Source of the DNA: Bradyrhizobium barranii subsp. barranii
GTDB taxonomy: Bacteria; Pseudomonadota; Alphaproteobacteria; Rhizobiales; Xanthobacteraceae
Length of the DNA: 64,000 nt
Reading direction: 5' to 3'
Assembly: GCF_017565645.3 (NCBI RefSeq)
Contig: NZ_CP086137.1
Coordinates: forward strand, 248,001-312,000
The position numbers were made by a program, and so were the translations under genes. Below, in pieces: positions 1 through 9,279 of the stretch; position 1 is the stretch's first letter, and each line of letters starts with the position of its first letter. A model generated the notes under the pieces. That model worked only from the letters and a program-made list of their open reading frames with translations, made no database searches and was not told the origin of the DNA.

Positions 1-2
1 AC

Positions 3-194
3 GCCTTCGCAAACTTTCCGCACTATGAGCTGTCGGAGAAACAGTTCGGCCTGATTGTGCTTGACCTCAAGGTCCAGGACACGGTTGGCGTCGGCGCCAC
101 CATTGATCCTCTGAACACGGTGGACGCTGCCACGACCCGGACTTGGCATTTTGGACCTACCGCAGGCAATCAGAACACCTACGAGCTGAACTGA
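3..194 (+). CDS. C-terminal end of a hypothetical protein (cut by window edge)
   Basis: The reading frame is open from the first bases to a TGA at 192-194 and gives 63 residues ending in TYELN. It is not in the same product as the next gene, which lies in the same frame 9 bases after the stop and probably starts at a GTG at 204. The close spacing suggests one operon with the split gene and the subtilase that follow. I recognise no domain; the visible part is an Asp/Thr-rich, beta-like sequence without a membrane segment. The start lies outside the window. Confidence 0.55.
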   Translation, partial: AFANFPHYELSEKQFGLIVLDLKVQDTVGVGATIDPLNTVDAATTRTWHFGPTAGNQNTYELN

Positions 195-569
195 AGCTTC
201 CTGGTGCCTCAGGACGCCCGTCTCACGCCGCCGCCGGACAAGGTCGATCCGCTGCAGTGCTACAAAGCGCTTCCGCGCCTCGTCAAGTTTCAGGGCGTGG
301 AGGATCGGCTCAGGAAAGCGGGTTATGTCACCCGCGATTTCGACGGGCTCGCGCGCGGTAACTATCCCGATCAGGCGACCTTTACCCGCGTAACCGTCAA
401 CGGGACGCTGCCTCTGGCCGCATGGCTGCAGGATAACAGCACCGAAACCTGGGCCAATTTCGCAGCGCTCGACAGGAAGCTCGAAGCCAACGAGCAATTC
501 ATACCCGCCCAGATGATCTACACCTTCGCCGTGCAGGCCACGGTCGGGCTTGAGGTCAAGTTCACTCTA

Positions 570-1687
570 GTACCCGGAATCAGAGCTGAGTGATACGGCG
601 GCCTTTGAAACGGCGTTGACGGACCTTTTTCTTGGTCCAGACGAAGGGCTCGGCTCTGTCGTTGTATGCGTTGACGTAGGCATCGATGTGTTCCTGAAGC
701 TGCTTGAGGCTCGTGAAGGAGGTGCCGCTGAGCGACTGCCCCTGCAAGATGGAAAACCATACTTCGACCTGATTGAGCCATGACGCACTTGTCGGCGTGA
801 AATGAAATTGCACGTTGGGGTGGGCCTTGAGCCAGTCCTCGTTCTTTTTATGGGTGTTGAGGTTGTCGAGGATGACGTGAAGCTTGCGGTTCGGAAAAGC
901 CGCGGTGACGCTGTTCATGAAATCGAGAAACTCGACGCGGCGCCGGCGTTTTGAATGGGTCGCGATGATCTTTCCGGTGGCGACTTCGAGCGCCGCAAAC
1001 AATGTTGTGGTGCCATGCCGCTTGTAATCGTGGCTTTGGCCGGTCAAGGCGCGGCCATTGGGCAACTTCAGATAACCCTGCGCTCGCTCCAAAGCCTGGA
1101 TCGAGGGCTTCTCGTCCACGCACAGCACAATGGCCTTCGCCGGCGGCGCGACATAGAGGCCGACAACATCGGCGGCTTTGGCCGTAAAGTTCGGGTCGTT
1201 GCTCTCGCACCAGGACTTGCGAGCCACCAGGTCAATCTTGTGGCTGCGCAGGAACCGCCAGACATATTGGACATCGACATCGCCCAGCGCCTCGGCCAGC
1301 AGGGGGCCGGTCCAGCGCGCAAACCCTTGCGGTGGCGGCTTATCCAGCAGCTTCAGAATCCGCTTGTCGGTCGTCTTCGTATAGATCGGCTGCTTGCCAG
1401 GCCGCGGCTTGTCTTGCAGCCCTTCAAGGCCATGGTCGGCATAGCGATGCCGCCAAAGGCTGACAATCCGCGGCTGGACCCCAACTTCCTTGGCGATCGA
1501 CCGGGTGCTGCGCCCATCCGCCGCCAACAGAACTATCCGCGCCCGCTTCAAATCGCGCTGCAACGTCACCGGTGAGCGACAGCACGCCTCAAGCACCTTG
1601 CGATCTTTCCTCGAAAGGTGGACTTCTCTTGCTTCGGGTATCATCCCGACCTTGAATCACGACTCACGTTCCAAGAAAAGTGGGTAC
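570..1687. mobile_element. IS630-family insertion sequence, complete
   Basis: About 1.12 kb. The ends read GTACCC at the left and, inverted, GTACCC at the right. Both are flanked by CTAG, so the duplication is TA, as usual for IS630/Tc1 elements, or the 4-bp palindrome CTAG. It carries one transposase gene on the minus strand and nothing else. It lies inside a gene whose two halves can be rejoined in frame, so the insertion is recent. Confidence 0.85.
580..1644 (-). CDS. IS630-family transposase (single-ORF type)
   Basis: 354 residues. The N-terminal third is a helix-turn-helix region typical of IS630 (RARIVLLAADGRSTRSIAKE, about residues 34-53) followed by a linker with LQDKPRPGKQP. The C-terminal half is a DDE endonuclease domain: the first Asp is in VLCVDEKPSIQA (about 172-183), the second in HVILDNLNTHK (about 257-267), and the Glu in WLNQVEVWFSILQ (about 288-300). 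Length and motif order match intact family members. The frame has no interruption, so the protein could be active. Confidence 0.93.
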   Translation of the reverse strand: MIPEAREVHLSRKDRKVLEACCRSPVTLQRDLKRARIVLLAADGRSTRSIAKEVGVQPRIVSLWRHRYADHGLEGLQDKPRPGKQPIYTKTTDKRILKLLDKPPPQGFARWTGPLLAEALGDVDVQYVWRFLRSHKIDLVARKSWCESNDPNFTAKAADVVGLYVAPPAKAIVLCVDEKPSIQALERAQGYLKLPNGRALTGQSHDYKRHGTTTLFAALEVATGKIIATHSKRRRRVEFLDFMNSVTAAFPNRKLHVILDNLNTHKKNEDWLKAHPNVQFHFTPTSASWLNQVEVWFSILQGQSLSGTSFTSLKQLQEHIDAYVNAYNDRAEPFVWTKKKVRQRRFKGRRITQL

Positions 1688-1962
1688 TAGTCTCACCGGT
1701 CTGGAGCGCGCTTGCGCCGAACGCAAACGGCTCAACCCAGCACACAAGTCAGGTTCAGATCTGGCTCAATGGCGAGCCCGCCAGGCTGGCCGCCGCCGCC
1801 CAGACAGGCACGGCGGAGATTGTCACAACACCTGCCGAGCCGCACGGGGCCGGGCCGTTGCCTGGAGCCCCGACAGTTCAGAAGAAGCGGGGGACGATAA
1901 CCAATCAACTGCCTCTCTTTCCGGTGCGTCCGACAATTCGCTAACTCTCCAGGGAGAGACAT

Positions 1963-3387
1963 ATGTGGCGGGTAATGTGGCAATACGGGCCGTCGCGCAT
2001 GGGTACGATGACGGCTGCAGCTGCGCCTAATCTCCAATCGGTGCTCGACGCAAAGAACCTGCTCTGGAAGGACCTGAACGCCTACGGCGATCCTGAGCCG
2101 GTGTTCGCCGAGCATCCGGCGTCGCTACGAACAAGCATACTTGCGCGGCCTCATCTGCCGGCGGACGCGGCGATGGATCTGGCGGGTTACGCGCATGTCT
2201 TTGTGCCGACGCAGCAGCAGGCGCTGACGTTGGTCAACCGGCTGCGGGCCGAACGCGACATCGCCTATGCGGACATGCAGGGTGAGTGGCAATATCCGGT
2301 AAAGTTTGGTCAGTCGCGACGGGTTCAAACGACCGACATTTTGCTAACAGTACCGGTGCCAGGCACACCGGATTTGTCCGGCGAGCAGGGATATCTTGGA
2401 CCTGCGCCGGCCGGGATCGATGCACTCTATGCCTGGACCATCCCGGGCGGGCGCGGGACCAACGTCAAAGTCGTTGACATCGAGAATGGCTGGAATTTCG
2501 GCCATGAGGATCTGAAGGGCAACGACAATGGTGTGATCTATGGTCCGCATTCCGACAACGATCATGGCACGGCTGTCCTCGGAATATTTCATGGTGACAG
2601 CAATCCTTTCGGCGTAACCGGCATTGCGAGCCAGTCATCGCTCTCCGCGGCGGCAGTGATGTACGATACTAAGCTGCGCAAATGGAACTCTGCAGCAGCG
2701 ATCAAGTTCGCTGCCGACCGTATGACACCGGGAGACGTGATCCTCCTTGAGATGCACGCGCCGGGCCCGAATGCCCACGATAGCGACCCGAATTCCCAGC
2801 AGGGCTTTATCGCGATCGAATATTGGCAGCCCGAATTCGCCGCGATCAAATATGCGATTGGCATGGGAATTCACGTGGTGGAAGCCGGTGGCAACGGCGG
2901 CGAAGATCTGGATGCCCCGATCTACAACAGTGCATTCTCGCGGGCGGCTCGTGACTCGGGTGCAATCCTCGTCGGCGGCGGCAATTCCGCGCACGACGCG
3001 CATCCGCGATCGCGCATCTGGTGGTCGAACTACGGCAGTCGCGTAGACGTCCAGGGATGGGGTTTCGATATCGTAACGACGGGAGGACGATCACTACCCT
3101 CCTATCACGACCGCATCAGCAGCATCGACAAATCGAAGTGCTACACGCAATCGTTCGGCGGAACATCGGGAGCATCGCCCATCATCACCGGAACCGTCGC
3201 TTCGATTAGCGGGGCATTGAAGGCTGCGGGACAGGCAGCCTTACCTCCCTCTGATATGAGGCAACTGCTCGTAGACACCGGAACGGCGCAAACGGACGCG
3301 CCTACCTTTCCGGCCACACAACATATCGGCCCTCTCCCGAACCTGAGAGCGGAATTTTCACGACTTACACTTGGGGGTGCAGCATGA
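1963..3387 (+). CDS. Subtilisin-like serine protease (peptidase S8)
   Basis: 474 residues. An N-terminal region of about 150 residues without a clear signal peptide is followed by the S8 catalytic domain. Visible catalytic residues are Asp172 in KVVDIENGW, His201 in DNDHGTAVLG, the oxyanion Asn311 in EAGGNGGED, and Ser402 in GGTSGASPI. The start at 1963 is preceded by an AGGGAGAG ribosome binding site about 7 bases upstream. The gene follows the split hypothetical gene by 18 bases and its TGA overlaps the ATG of the next, secreted-protein gene, so these form an operon. The absence of an export signal on the protease itself is notable beside a neighbour that has one. Substrate unknown. Confidence 0.9.
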   Translation: MWRVMWQYGPSRMGTMTAAAAPNLQSVLDAKNLLWKDLNAYGDPEPVFAEHPASLRTSILARPHLPADAAMDLAGYAHVFVPTQQQALTLVNRLRAERDIAYADMQGEWQYPVKFGQSRRVQTTDILLTVPVPGTPDLSGEQGYLGPAPAGIDALYAWTIPGGRGTNVKVVDIENGWNFGHEDLKGNDNGVIYGPHSDNDHGTAVLGIFHGDSNPFGVTGIASQSSLSAAAVMYDTKLRKWNSAAAIKFAADRMTPGDVILLEMHAPGPNAHDSDPNSQQGFIAIEYWQPEFAAIKYAIGMGIHVVEAGGNGGEDLDAPIYNSAFSRAARDSGAILVGGGNSAHDAHPRSRIWWSNYGSRVDVQGWGFDIVTTGGRSLPSYHDRISSIDKSKCYTQSFGGTSGASPIITGTVASISGALKAAGQAALPPSDMRQLLVDTGTAQTDAPTFPATQHIGPLPNLRAEFSRLTLGGAA

Positions 3388-4083
3388 CCGGTCTGTTTGT
3401 GAGGGCTCGATCAACGGCAGCAATTCTCTTGCTCCTCACCGGGATGGCCGGACTACCATCGCCGGCTTCAGCGCAGCCCATCCATCTTCCGCCCGCCTTG
3501 CGGGCCTGTTTCAATCTGGATCACGGCAAGCCAATCCAGCTCGTACCCTAAGCCCATATTGAGGCGTGCTATCCGCTCGCGTTCCAGTTCGTGATGTCGC
3601 GGGGCTGGCTCATGCGGGGCAGCTACTGGGAGTATGCGGGCAATCATGGTTCAATGCAGTGGCTGGAGTATGTGTCGTCCTGGCGGCTGCCGGGCAACGC
3701 CATTGAATGCAAGATGGTTTCCGACGGCTTCGGGTTCACTTTCCGCGGCGACATCGAGCGAGTCCGGCGATGGCTGTTTACCCCGGCAGGCCTCGCGCGC
3801 ATATCAGATCCGCTGGATCGCGCGAAGCATCTGACCGACGCCTATCAACGGACGACGACACCTTGCGCAATCGGAATGCCAAAGACGACGCAGACGGATG
3901 TCGAGAAGATGCTGCAACGCATAGCGGCGGGCCCTGCGGTAGTGCGTCCCCTGGGGGCGCGGCGGATGCGACGACAGGAAACCAAGAACGGGTACATTCT
4001 CAAACGTGCCAAATCCGCTTCCGTTCGAACTCAGCGGCGCCCGCGCCCAATCTTATGAGCTCGTCCTGAAGATGCTTGAGTAA
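3384..4083 (+). pseudogene. Secreted-protein gene with premature stop and probable frameshift
   Basis: ATG 3384 overlaps the stop of the subtilase gene. The first 55 codons encode a Sec-type signal peptide (charged start, AAILLLLTGMAGL core, cleavage likely after PASAQ) and about 20 mature residues, then an in-frame TAA at 3549-3551. The same frame is open afterwards and continues sensibly (Trp/Tyr-rich, e.g. GSYWEYAGNHGSMQWLEYV). A second break is likely between 3922 and 3990, because a natural-looking C-terminus (AQSYELVLKMLE, TAA at 4081-4083) lies in another frame. The second half has no ribosome binding site of its own. Function unknown; it was probably co-expressed with the protease. 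Confidence 0.65.
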
Positions 4084-4103
4084 CCGTCATTCTTCGCGTT
4101 GCC

Positions 4104-4835
4104 ATGTCAAAGCTTCGCCCCGATACTCGGACCTGTCCAAGCTGCGGTCTACCGGTGCCGAGGGCGGCAAAAGTTTGTACGAATTGCAAGGCTGCGCTGG
4201 ATCGGAGGAAGTATTTTGCTTCTGTCGAATCTAACGCAAAGGTCGTTGCGGCTGTATGCGGTGCCGTGATCGCTCTGGTTGGGGGCGTTCGCCGCCGGTT
4301 GAGCGTGGTTGCAACCGCTGGAGCCTGTCGTCATTCTGACATTTGGCGGCCTCGACAACGGTATGGATCGTTCTTGGCCAGGAACGAAGGAAAATCTAGC
4401 GGCCTGCTGGGATTCAACGTTCTCTCAATTACATTGAAGCACCCGGATCAGGTGCCCCGCGACCGCTTAGAACTCTGGCCAACCGACGAGGCTTTTCTTA
4501 TTGAGGCGGGTAAAGACGCTCACATAAAGATGGCTTTCCGAGAGCGCTTACCCGGACGCGCCGCTTCCGATGCGAAGGAGTCAATCTGCTCGTTTTTCAA
4601 ACAATCGCTTTTTGTTTCAGAGATCAGACAGACGTTTGATCAGAGGAGCCGCAAGAATCTGGACGTCGCGATAATGGGACAGGAAATTGAAATTATCAAG
4701 CACTCGTCTTGTGAGGTTAGCTGGCACATCGTCGGCCAGAGAACACAGCTTGTCAACACCACCGCTGTCGCGTGCGAAACGATCAGACCTTTCTTGGGCT
4801 GCGTTGCTAGCGCAGCGCCTACTCTGTGGATTTAA
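4104..4835 (+). CDS. Zinc-ribbon membrane-type hypothetical protein, possibly frameshifted
   Basis: The N-terminus has a zinc ribbon with two CxxC pairs (CPSCG about residues 12-16, CTNCK about 26-30), then a hydrophobic stretch VVAAVCGAVIALVGG (about 47-61) that could be a single membrane helix. After that the frame loses membrane character, and another frame reads LEPVVILTFGG over 4318-4353 before this frame again looks protein-like (DRLELWPTDEAF). A pair of compensating indels around 4280-4370 is therefore possible. It is the first of three consecutive damaged genes in this stretch. No function can be named. Confidence 0.5.
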   Translation: MSKLRPDTRTCPSCGLPVPRAAKVCTNCKAALDRRKYFASVESNAKVVAAVCGAVIALVGGVRRRLSVVATAGACRHSDIWRPRQRYGSFLARNEGKSSGLLGFNVLSITLKHPDQVPRDRLELWPTDEAFLIEAGKDAHIKMAFRERLPGRAASDAKESICSFFKQSLFVSEIRQTFDQRSRKNLDVAIMGQEIEIIKHSSCEVSWHIVGQRTQLVNTTAVACETIRPFLGCVASAAPTLWI

Positions 4836-4849
4836 GATGATGTTCGTTA

Positions 4850-5053
4850 TCTCTGTCTACCCTCGCCCCGAGGGAGCATTGCCGCCCCTGCGAATTCTTT
4901 CAATGGACCGAGGCTATTCCAGCGAAGATCCTCTCTAGAGAAGACCTCGCGGTTGCTGGCACGACGTACGAATCGATAGCGGCCGATGCATCGCACTTCA
5001 GTGCGCAGCCCGAGAAATGGTCAATCGATCCAGTCCGTGAGTGCTTGGAGTAG
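4850..5053 (+). pseudogene. Remnant of a Cys-containing gene (GRF-finger-like)
   Basis: One frame from about 4875 to the TAG at 5051-5053 reads HCRPCEFFQWTEAIPAKIL followed by a normal-looking acidic C-terminus (DPVRECLE). The CxxC-x-FFxW pattern resembles the second half of a GRF-type zinc finger, and a shifted frame just upstream reads RYLCLPSPRG, as the first half would. No start codon and no ribosome binding site are visible, and the two halves are in different frames. The end abuts the ATG of the GIY-YIG-like gene by 3 bases. The assignment is by pattern only. Confidence 0.35.
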
Positions 5054-5056
5054 TCT

Positions 5057-5589
5057 ATGACGAGGACGTTTGAGGTGTTCCGACCGTACGAAATTGACCG
5101 GGACAAAGTATTTCGGAGCGCCTGGCAAAAGGAACGGTGGGAATACGTTGATCAGATAGAGGGAGGCAAGCTCTCGGATGCTATCGGGATCTATGTTTTT
5201 TCCCTGCGCACGGGCGGAACTATAAGCCGATCTACGTTGGCCTCACGACCAAGTAGAAATTTTGCAAGGAGGTATTTAGCGAACGCAATTTGCGCATGAT
5301 TTCGCAGCTCAATAGCCGCAACGGCTGGATGAAGGGCACAATCTGTCTGCATTTGCTCGGAAAGCGGAAGGAGAAGCAGTCGGGGTTTGCACGACCTCGT
5401 AGAGATTGGCTTCAGGCACTTGAAGCGCTGATGATATTCATCTGCCGGAGAAAGAATCCGAAATTGCTGAACCGAAAGCACACGGCGTGGCTGGACGATG
5501 TGGGGATCGGCGGAATCACCTCAAATACAGCGACGAAAGGCAAGCCGTCGCATGCGACCAGTACGCTACGCAATGTGATGGACTGGTGA
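5057..5589 (+). pseudogene. GIY-YIG-like nuclease gene, frameshifted and stopped
   Basis: The frame from ATG 5057 gives 50 residues reaching AIGIYVFSLR, the first signature of GIY-YIG nucleases. The second signature (YKPIYVGLTTK) is in another frame starting about 5210, so an indel lies between 5200 and 5215. That second frame also has a TAG at 5254-5256 before it continues through an E-x-x-LI-like segment (ALEALMIFICRRKNPKLLNR) to the stop at 5587-5589. Two independent lesions make function unlikely. The gene begins 3 bases after the preceding remnant, so they were one operon. Confidence 0.6.
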
Positions 5590-5831
5590 CTAAGCCACCC
5601 AGCCCCTCCACCGAAGAGCCGGTGAAACTGAAAACGCAGAACCCCGGCTAGATAGCCAGTATTAAAGACGGTGGAGGCGGCAGGGCATCTATTTAGTAAG
5701 CAAACGCCGAAGTCCCGGACGCCCGCATGGTCAGGACCGAGGGCGTCGGAAACGGTCGGCTGCATCACACCCTGATTACGCAATCTGTGATACACATCGG
5801 CATCTGGCGCACTTTGGGGGAATGGCGTGCG

Positions 5832-7351
5832 ATGCCGAAGAATATTCTGATCTTCTCCGACGGCAAGGGTCAGGCCGGTGGCATCAATTTCGATGAAGCG
5901 CGTACGAATGTGTACAAGCTCTACCGCGCCTGCCGTGTGGGGCCAGACACGAAGATCGAGCCGTCCGAGCAGGTGGCGTTCTACGATCCAGGCCTCGGCT
6001 CAGCATCGGATGGCGGGCATTTCAAAATCGGCTGGATGCGCTGGCTCTACAATCTGGCCAGCATGGCAACCGGCCTCGGCATCACCCGCAACATCGTCGA
6101 TTGCTACGCCGCAATCATCGGCTTTACGAGGAAGGTGATCGTATCTTCCTGCTCGGCTTCAGCCGAGGCGCGTATACGGTCCGATCGGTCGCGGGCGTCC
6201 TCTCCCAATGCGGCATCCCGCGGAATATGCCGGATGGTTCCGCGCTTCGCCGCGATCCGAAGAGCATCCATGAACTCGCCGAGCACGCCGTCAAGGACGT
6301 GTATCAGTTCTGCCCGTCCTATAGCCGGAAGGATGCCCATGGCTACTGGAAGTTTCTGATGGACACCCGCGCCGCGATTGCCGCCGACTTTCGACGGCAA
6401 CACGGCAGCTCGAAGACCGTCAACAATATCGAGCAGGCGAATGTCGTTCCCTACTTCATCGGTGTCTTCGACACCGTCGCTGCGCTTGGACACAAATATC
6501 TCGGCCGCGCGCTGTTCGGCCTGTGCGCCGCAATCCTGATCGGCGTTCATTTCCTCGGCGTCTGGCTTGAGCCTACCTATCCCTGGGCTGGTCATCTGAC
6601 GCGTGACCTCAGCTACTTCGGCGTTGCGGCCGCCATTCTCCTTGTATTGAAGAACTATCTGAAGGTAGCACCGCCGCTGCCCAGCTATAGCTTTCTTAAA
6701 CGACTCGCGACGTTGCATTTCGCTCCGTCCAAGCACAAATTCTACGACACGACGCTCAATCCAAACGTTCCCTACGCCAAGCATGCGATCTCGATCGATG
6801 AGAACCGCGAAGATTTCGCGCGTGTGAAGTGGAATCCACTCGATAGCTCGCGAACCTACACGCGCGATGCGTTTGGCAACATCTTCTTTGAGCAGGTTGG
6901 GTTTCCCGGCGTGCATGCCGACGTTGGCGGCGGCTATTTGGAGAACGAAGCGCGGCTGTCGGACAATGCGCTCAACTGGATGATCGCGGGTGCCTCGCTC
7001 ATTCCCGACGGCCTAAAGCATGACGGCAGCGTCCTGCGTCTTTCGCCAGATCCCGCCGGCCCGCAGCACAATGAGCAGGCGGGCGGCTTTCTCAAACTTG
7101 GCTTGCGTGAAATTCCTGTCGACGAGAAAACAGGGCTGTCGAAATCACCAATGCACAAGTCTGTCTATCGCCGCTTTGAGGCCGGCCCGGTTCTGCTGTA
7201 CGACCGCATGTCCCTCTATCGGCCTGACAACATGCAGGTGCATGTCGATTTCAGGCATTATTTCGATCAGAGCGCCCCGCAGGCCCCGCAGTGCGTCGCT
7301 GACGATATCGAACTGAAATGGAAGAACGGCGGCTTCGTAGGCCGTCTTTGA
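5832..7351 (+). pseudogene. DUF2235 (Tle1-like) alpha/beta hydrolase gene with one frameshift
   Basis: ATG 5832 opens with ILIFSDGKGQAGG and FYDPGLGS, the N-terminal motifs of DUF2235 proteins. The frame is lost near 6110-6125, and the rest is in another frame from about 6117 to TGA 7351, starting with LYEEGDRIFLLGFSRGAY. It carries the nucleophile elbow GFSRG, the Asp in GVFDTVAALG, two hydrophobic helices (about 6510-6560 and 6620-6650) and the His region PGVHADVGGGY. A single missing base would restore about 506 residues. Relatives include type VI secretion phospholipase effectors (Tle1 group), but no immunity or VgrG gene is adjacent, so that role is not shown. Confidence 0.75.
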
Positions 7352-7487
7352 TCAATTTTTCCCGACGAGCGCTTGGAGGACGTGATGATCCGGACGGCGA
7401 CTGAGACGGAAATTGTAAATGTGGCATGTGAGCTGTGGGTTCTTCCAAATGGACTCGCGCCGCTTGCCGTAGCACTGAGGATATCAA

Positions 7488-8581
7488 GTGACAAAACCCG
7501 CAAAAACTGGGAAGTTCATCAGCCAAACACGTTGCATATATACCGGCAAAGTGATCGATCCATCGGACGCAAACTTCAAGCCAAGTCCCGAGCATATCAC
7601 CCCGCTCGCGTTGGGCGGATCGAACCAGTTTACGACGTGCGACGTATCGTTAGTGGCAAACAATAGAGCCGGTGACGAAATTGACGATGCGGTCGCTAGC
7701 ACCATCCCATTCTTGATGCTTCGACATCGCTACAAGCTTCAGGGCAACCGCAAGGTTATCCCGTCTTTGAAAATGAAGGGTGAGTTCATCGATATCAGTG
7801 CCGCCGCCGAGTTGGGCATTAGTTCGCAAGGCGCCCTGGAGAGTTCAAGTTCGAGGATGAACAAAAGACATCAGGAGAGATAATCTCACTCGGTTCAACC
7901 GAGGACCGGGTGCGGTTCTTTCTTCGAGGTAGGCTTGAGCAAGCCAAGCAGCGGAAGCTTCATCTCTATACCCAATTCGGCGAAATCACCGATGATGAGG
8001 ACATCGAGATCGCTCTTCTGGTCGCCAATCGGAATGAGGGCCGCGAATTCAAGGCCAGCGTAACGGTCGATGTTGCCGCATTCAATGAAGCCCGCGCCCG
8101 CCTCATGGTCAAAATTGCGCTCGGATTGGGCCACCGGGTTCTCGGTCCCGAATGGACGCTCGGACCGGGCGGCATGATGCTCAGGAGCCACCTCTTTCCG
8201 GGAGAAAAGGATCTCAATTTCGGTTCGCTGAAAGGCACGATCGATGCCAACGTTCCTCCGGTAGTCGCAGAGATTGTCGGCCTTGCCAACAACAGACACG
8301 TCATGGCCGTTCTCCCCATTGGCAAATCGACATGCGCCTTTATCTCACTTTTTGGAGGCCAGGTAGGCACAGCCGTCGTCGATCTTGGCTACGACTCTCG
8401 TCGTAAATTCAACCGAGCCGTGAACAAAGGCGAGCGTCTCGATTGTGCATTCTCGATCCCCCTGGACGTCTCGGGGGCGCGGCCGCTGGAGACGCGCTCG
8501 ATCCACGAGTTGGCCAATAACGCGAACCTGAAGGGTATCTTGCCAGAATCGCGCGCGGCGGCCGAACGGCTGTTGCGTTGA
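7488..8581 (+). pseudogene. HNH-endonuclease-like gene with one frameshift
   Basis: GTG 7488, preceded by GAGGA, opens a frame with CIYTGKVID and EHITPLALGGSNQFTTCDV (residues about 17-55), the arrangement of HNH nucleases with a Cys-bound zinc. The frame is lost at about 7830-7850. The continuation, starting with EFKFEDEQKTSGEIISLGS, is in the next frame and runs on through 223 further residues to TGA 8581. Repairing one base gives about 364 residues. The long C-terminal part has no domain I can name. A restriction or anti-phage role is possible but not supported by neighbours. Confidence 0.6.
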
Positions 8582-8642
8582 CCGATCCGCCACCTGTCGG
8601 TGAAAAGGAAGACAGCCCGTCCGGTATTGGCAGGAGGCGACT

Positions 8643-8798
8643 ATGAAGTTTGCAGAAATTCACGGGGAGCGCACGGAAGCGCTGCCGGGCATGTCCGCAG
8701 CGTGCCCCGTCTGCGCAGCTTCGGTTATCCGACAATTCAGCGTCGCCCATCGCGTCCACCGCGGCGGCAGAGTAGCTTTCATTAATTCCCTTCTTTAA
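8643..8798 (+). CDS. Short CoiA-like zinc-binding fragment
   Basis: Fifty-one residues from ATG 8643, preceded by GGAGG at 8634-8638. The sequence MKFAEIHGERTEALPGMSAA followed by CPVC and a downstream HRVHRGG resembles the first 50 residues of competence-protein CoiA-like nuclease relatives, where CPxCG and a His-rich segment form a metal site. Full members are several times longer, so this is probably the 5' end of a truncated gene. The stop at 8796-8798 falls where homology would continue. The family call is from memory. Confidence 0.45.
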   Translation: MKFAEIHGERTEALPGMSAACPVCAASVIRQFSVAHRVHRGGRVAFINSLL

Positions 8799-9195
8799 AA
8801 AGAGGCGCTGCGGCTTCCTGCCGTCGAAGTGTTGAACGCTACTGCGCTTCAGCCAAATGCGCACCCCCGCAAGAACACAGTGGCTCGTTGGAAATTTTTC
8901 GAGCTGGCTCTGCGAAGTTTCGTCGGCGTCGGGCACCAATGCCGCGATGTAGACGAGCGCGGCCACCCGAGGGTGCTCGCCGGCATGCATGATCAGCGTG
9001 CCGTCGTAGGAGTGGCCGACGAGGACGATCGGACCGGGCACGCGAGCGAAACAAGCCTTCTCGGCTGCGGCAAGGTGAAACTCGTCGCGGGCGCGGGAGA
9101 GCCCTCGGATTCCGACGACGGCTCGTTGCTGATCCTCTGACGTGGCCTCCGGCGACTGGACGACACCGTTGAGCCGGGCTAATGTGAGGCCGATT
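8795..9195 (-). pseudogene. Alpha/beta hydrolase gene remnant
   Basis: On the minus strand one frame reads RLNGVVQSPEATSEDQQRAV, then (after a shift) PIVLVGHSYDGTLIMHAGEH and VAALVYIAALVPDADETSQS. The GHSYDG nucleophile elbow and the order of segments are those of small EstA/salicylate-esterase-like hydrolases. The N-terminal strands and the C-terminal part with the catalytic Asp and His are missing or out of frame. It has no start codon with a ribosome binding site and lies tail-to-tail with the CoiA-like fragment. Confidence 0.6.
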
Positions 9196-9279
9196 AATCA
9201 TCCCCAATCAACGCAATCCGGCACGTTGCCCGCTCATTGGGGAAGCGGGACTTATTCGAAAATTGCTCGGTGTAGGTGA

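Larger units (their letters stand above)
204..1944 (+). pseudogene. Hypothetical gene split by an IS630 insertion
   Basis: The frame from GTG 204 runs to codon CTA at 567-569 and would continue, if the IS were removed, at GTC 1690-1692 to a TAA at 1942-1944. Both halves are in the same phase once a single TA (or CTAG) target copy is kept, giving about 207 residues. The native C-terminal half is Ala/Pro-rich and ends in FPVRPTIR. No known domain is recognised. It sits between the partial gene at the window edge and a subtilisin-like protease that starts 18 bases after its stop with a good ribosome binding site, so it was probably a co-expressed partner of the protease. As it stands, the upstream half reads into IS sequence and stops at 593. 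Confidence 0.75.

Noticed and set aside
955..1575. A 206-codon plus-strand frame inside the IS630
   Set aside because: It is the antisense shadow of the transposase gene.
7384..7666. An open frame with a GGAGG site just before the HNH gene
   Set aside because: After about 35 residues it overlaps the HNH-coding frame; at most a short leader, not supportable as a gene.
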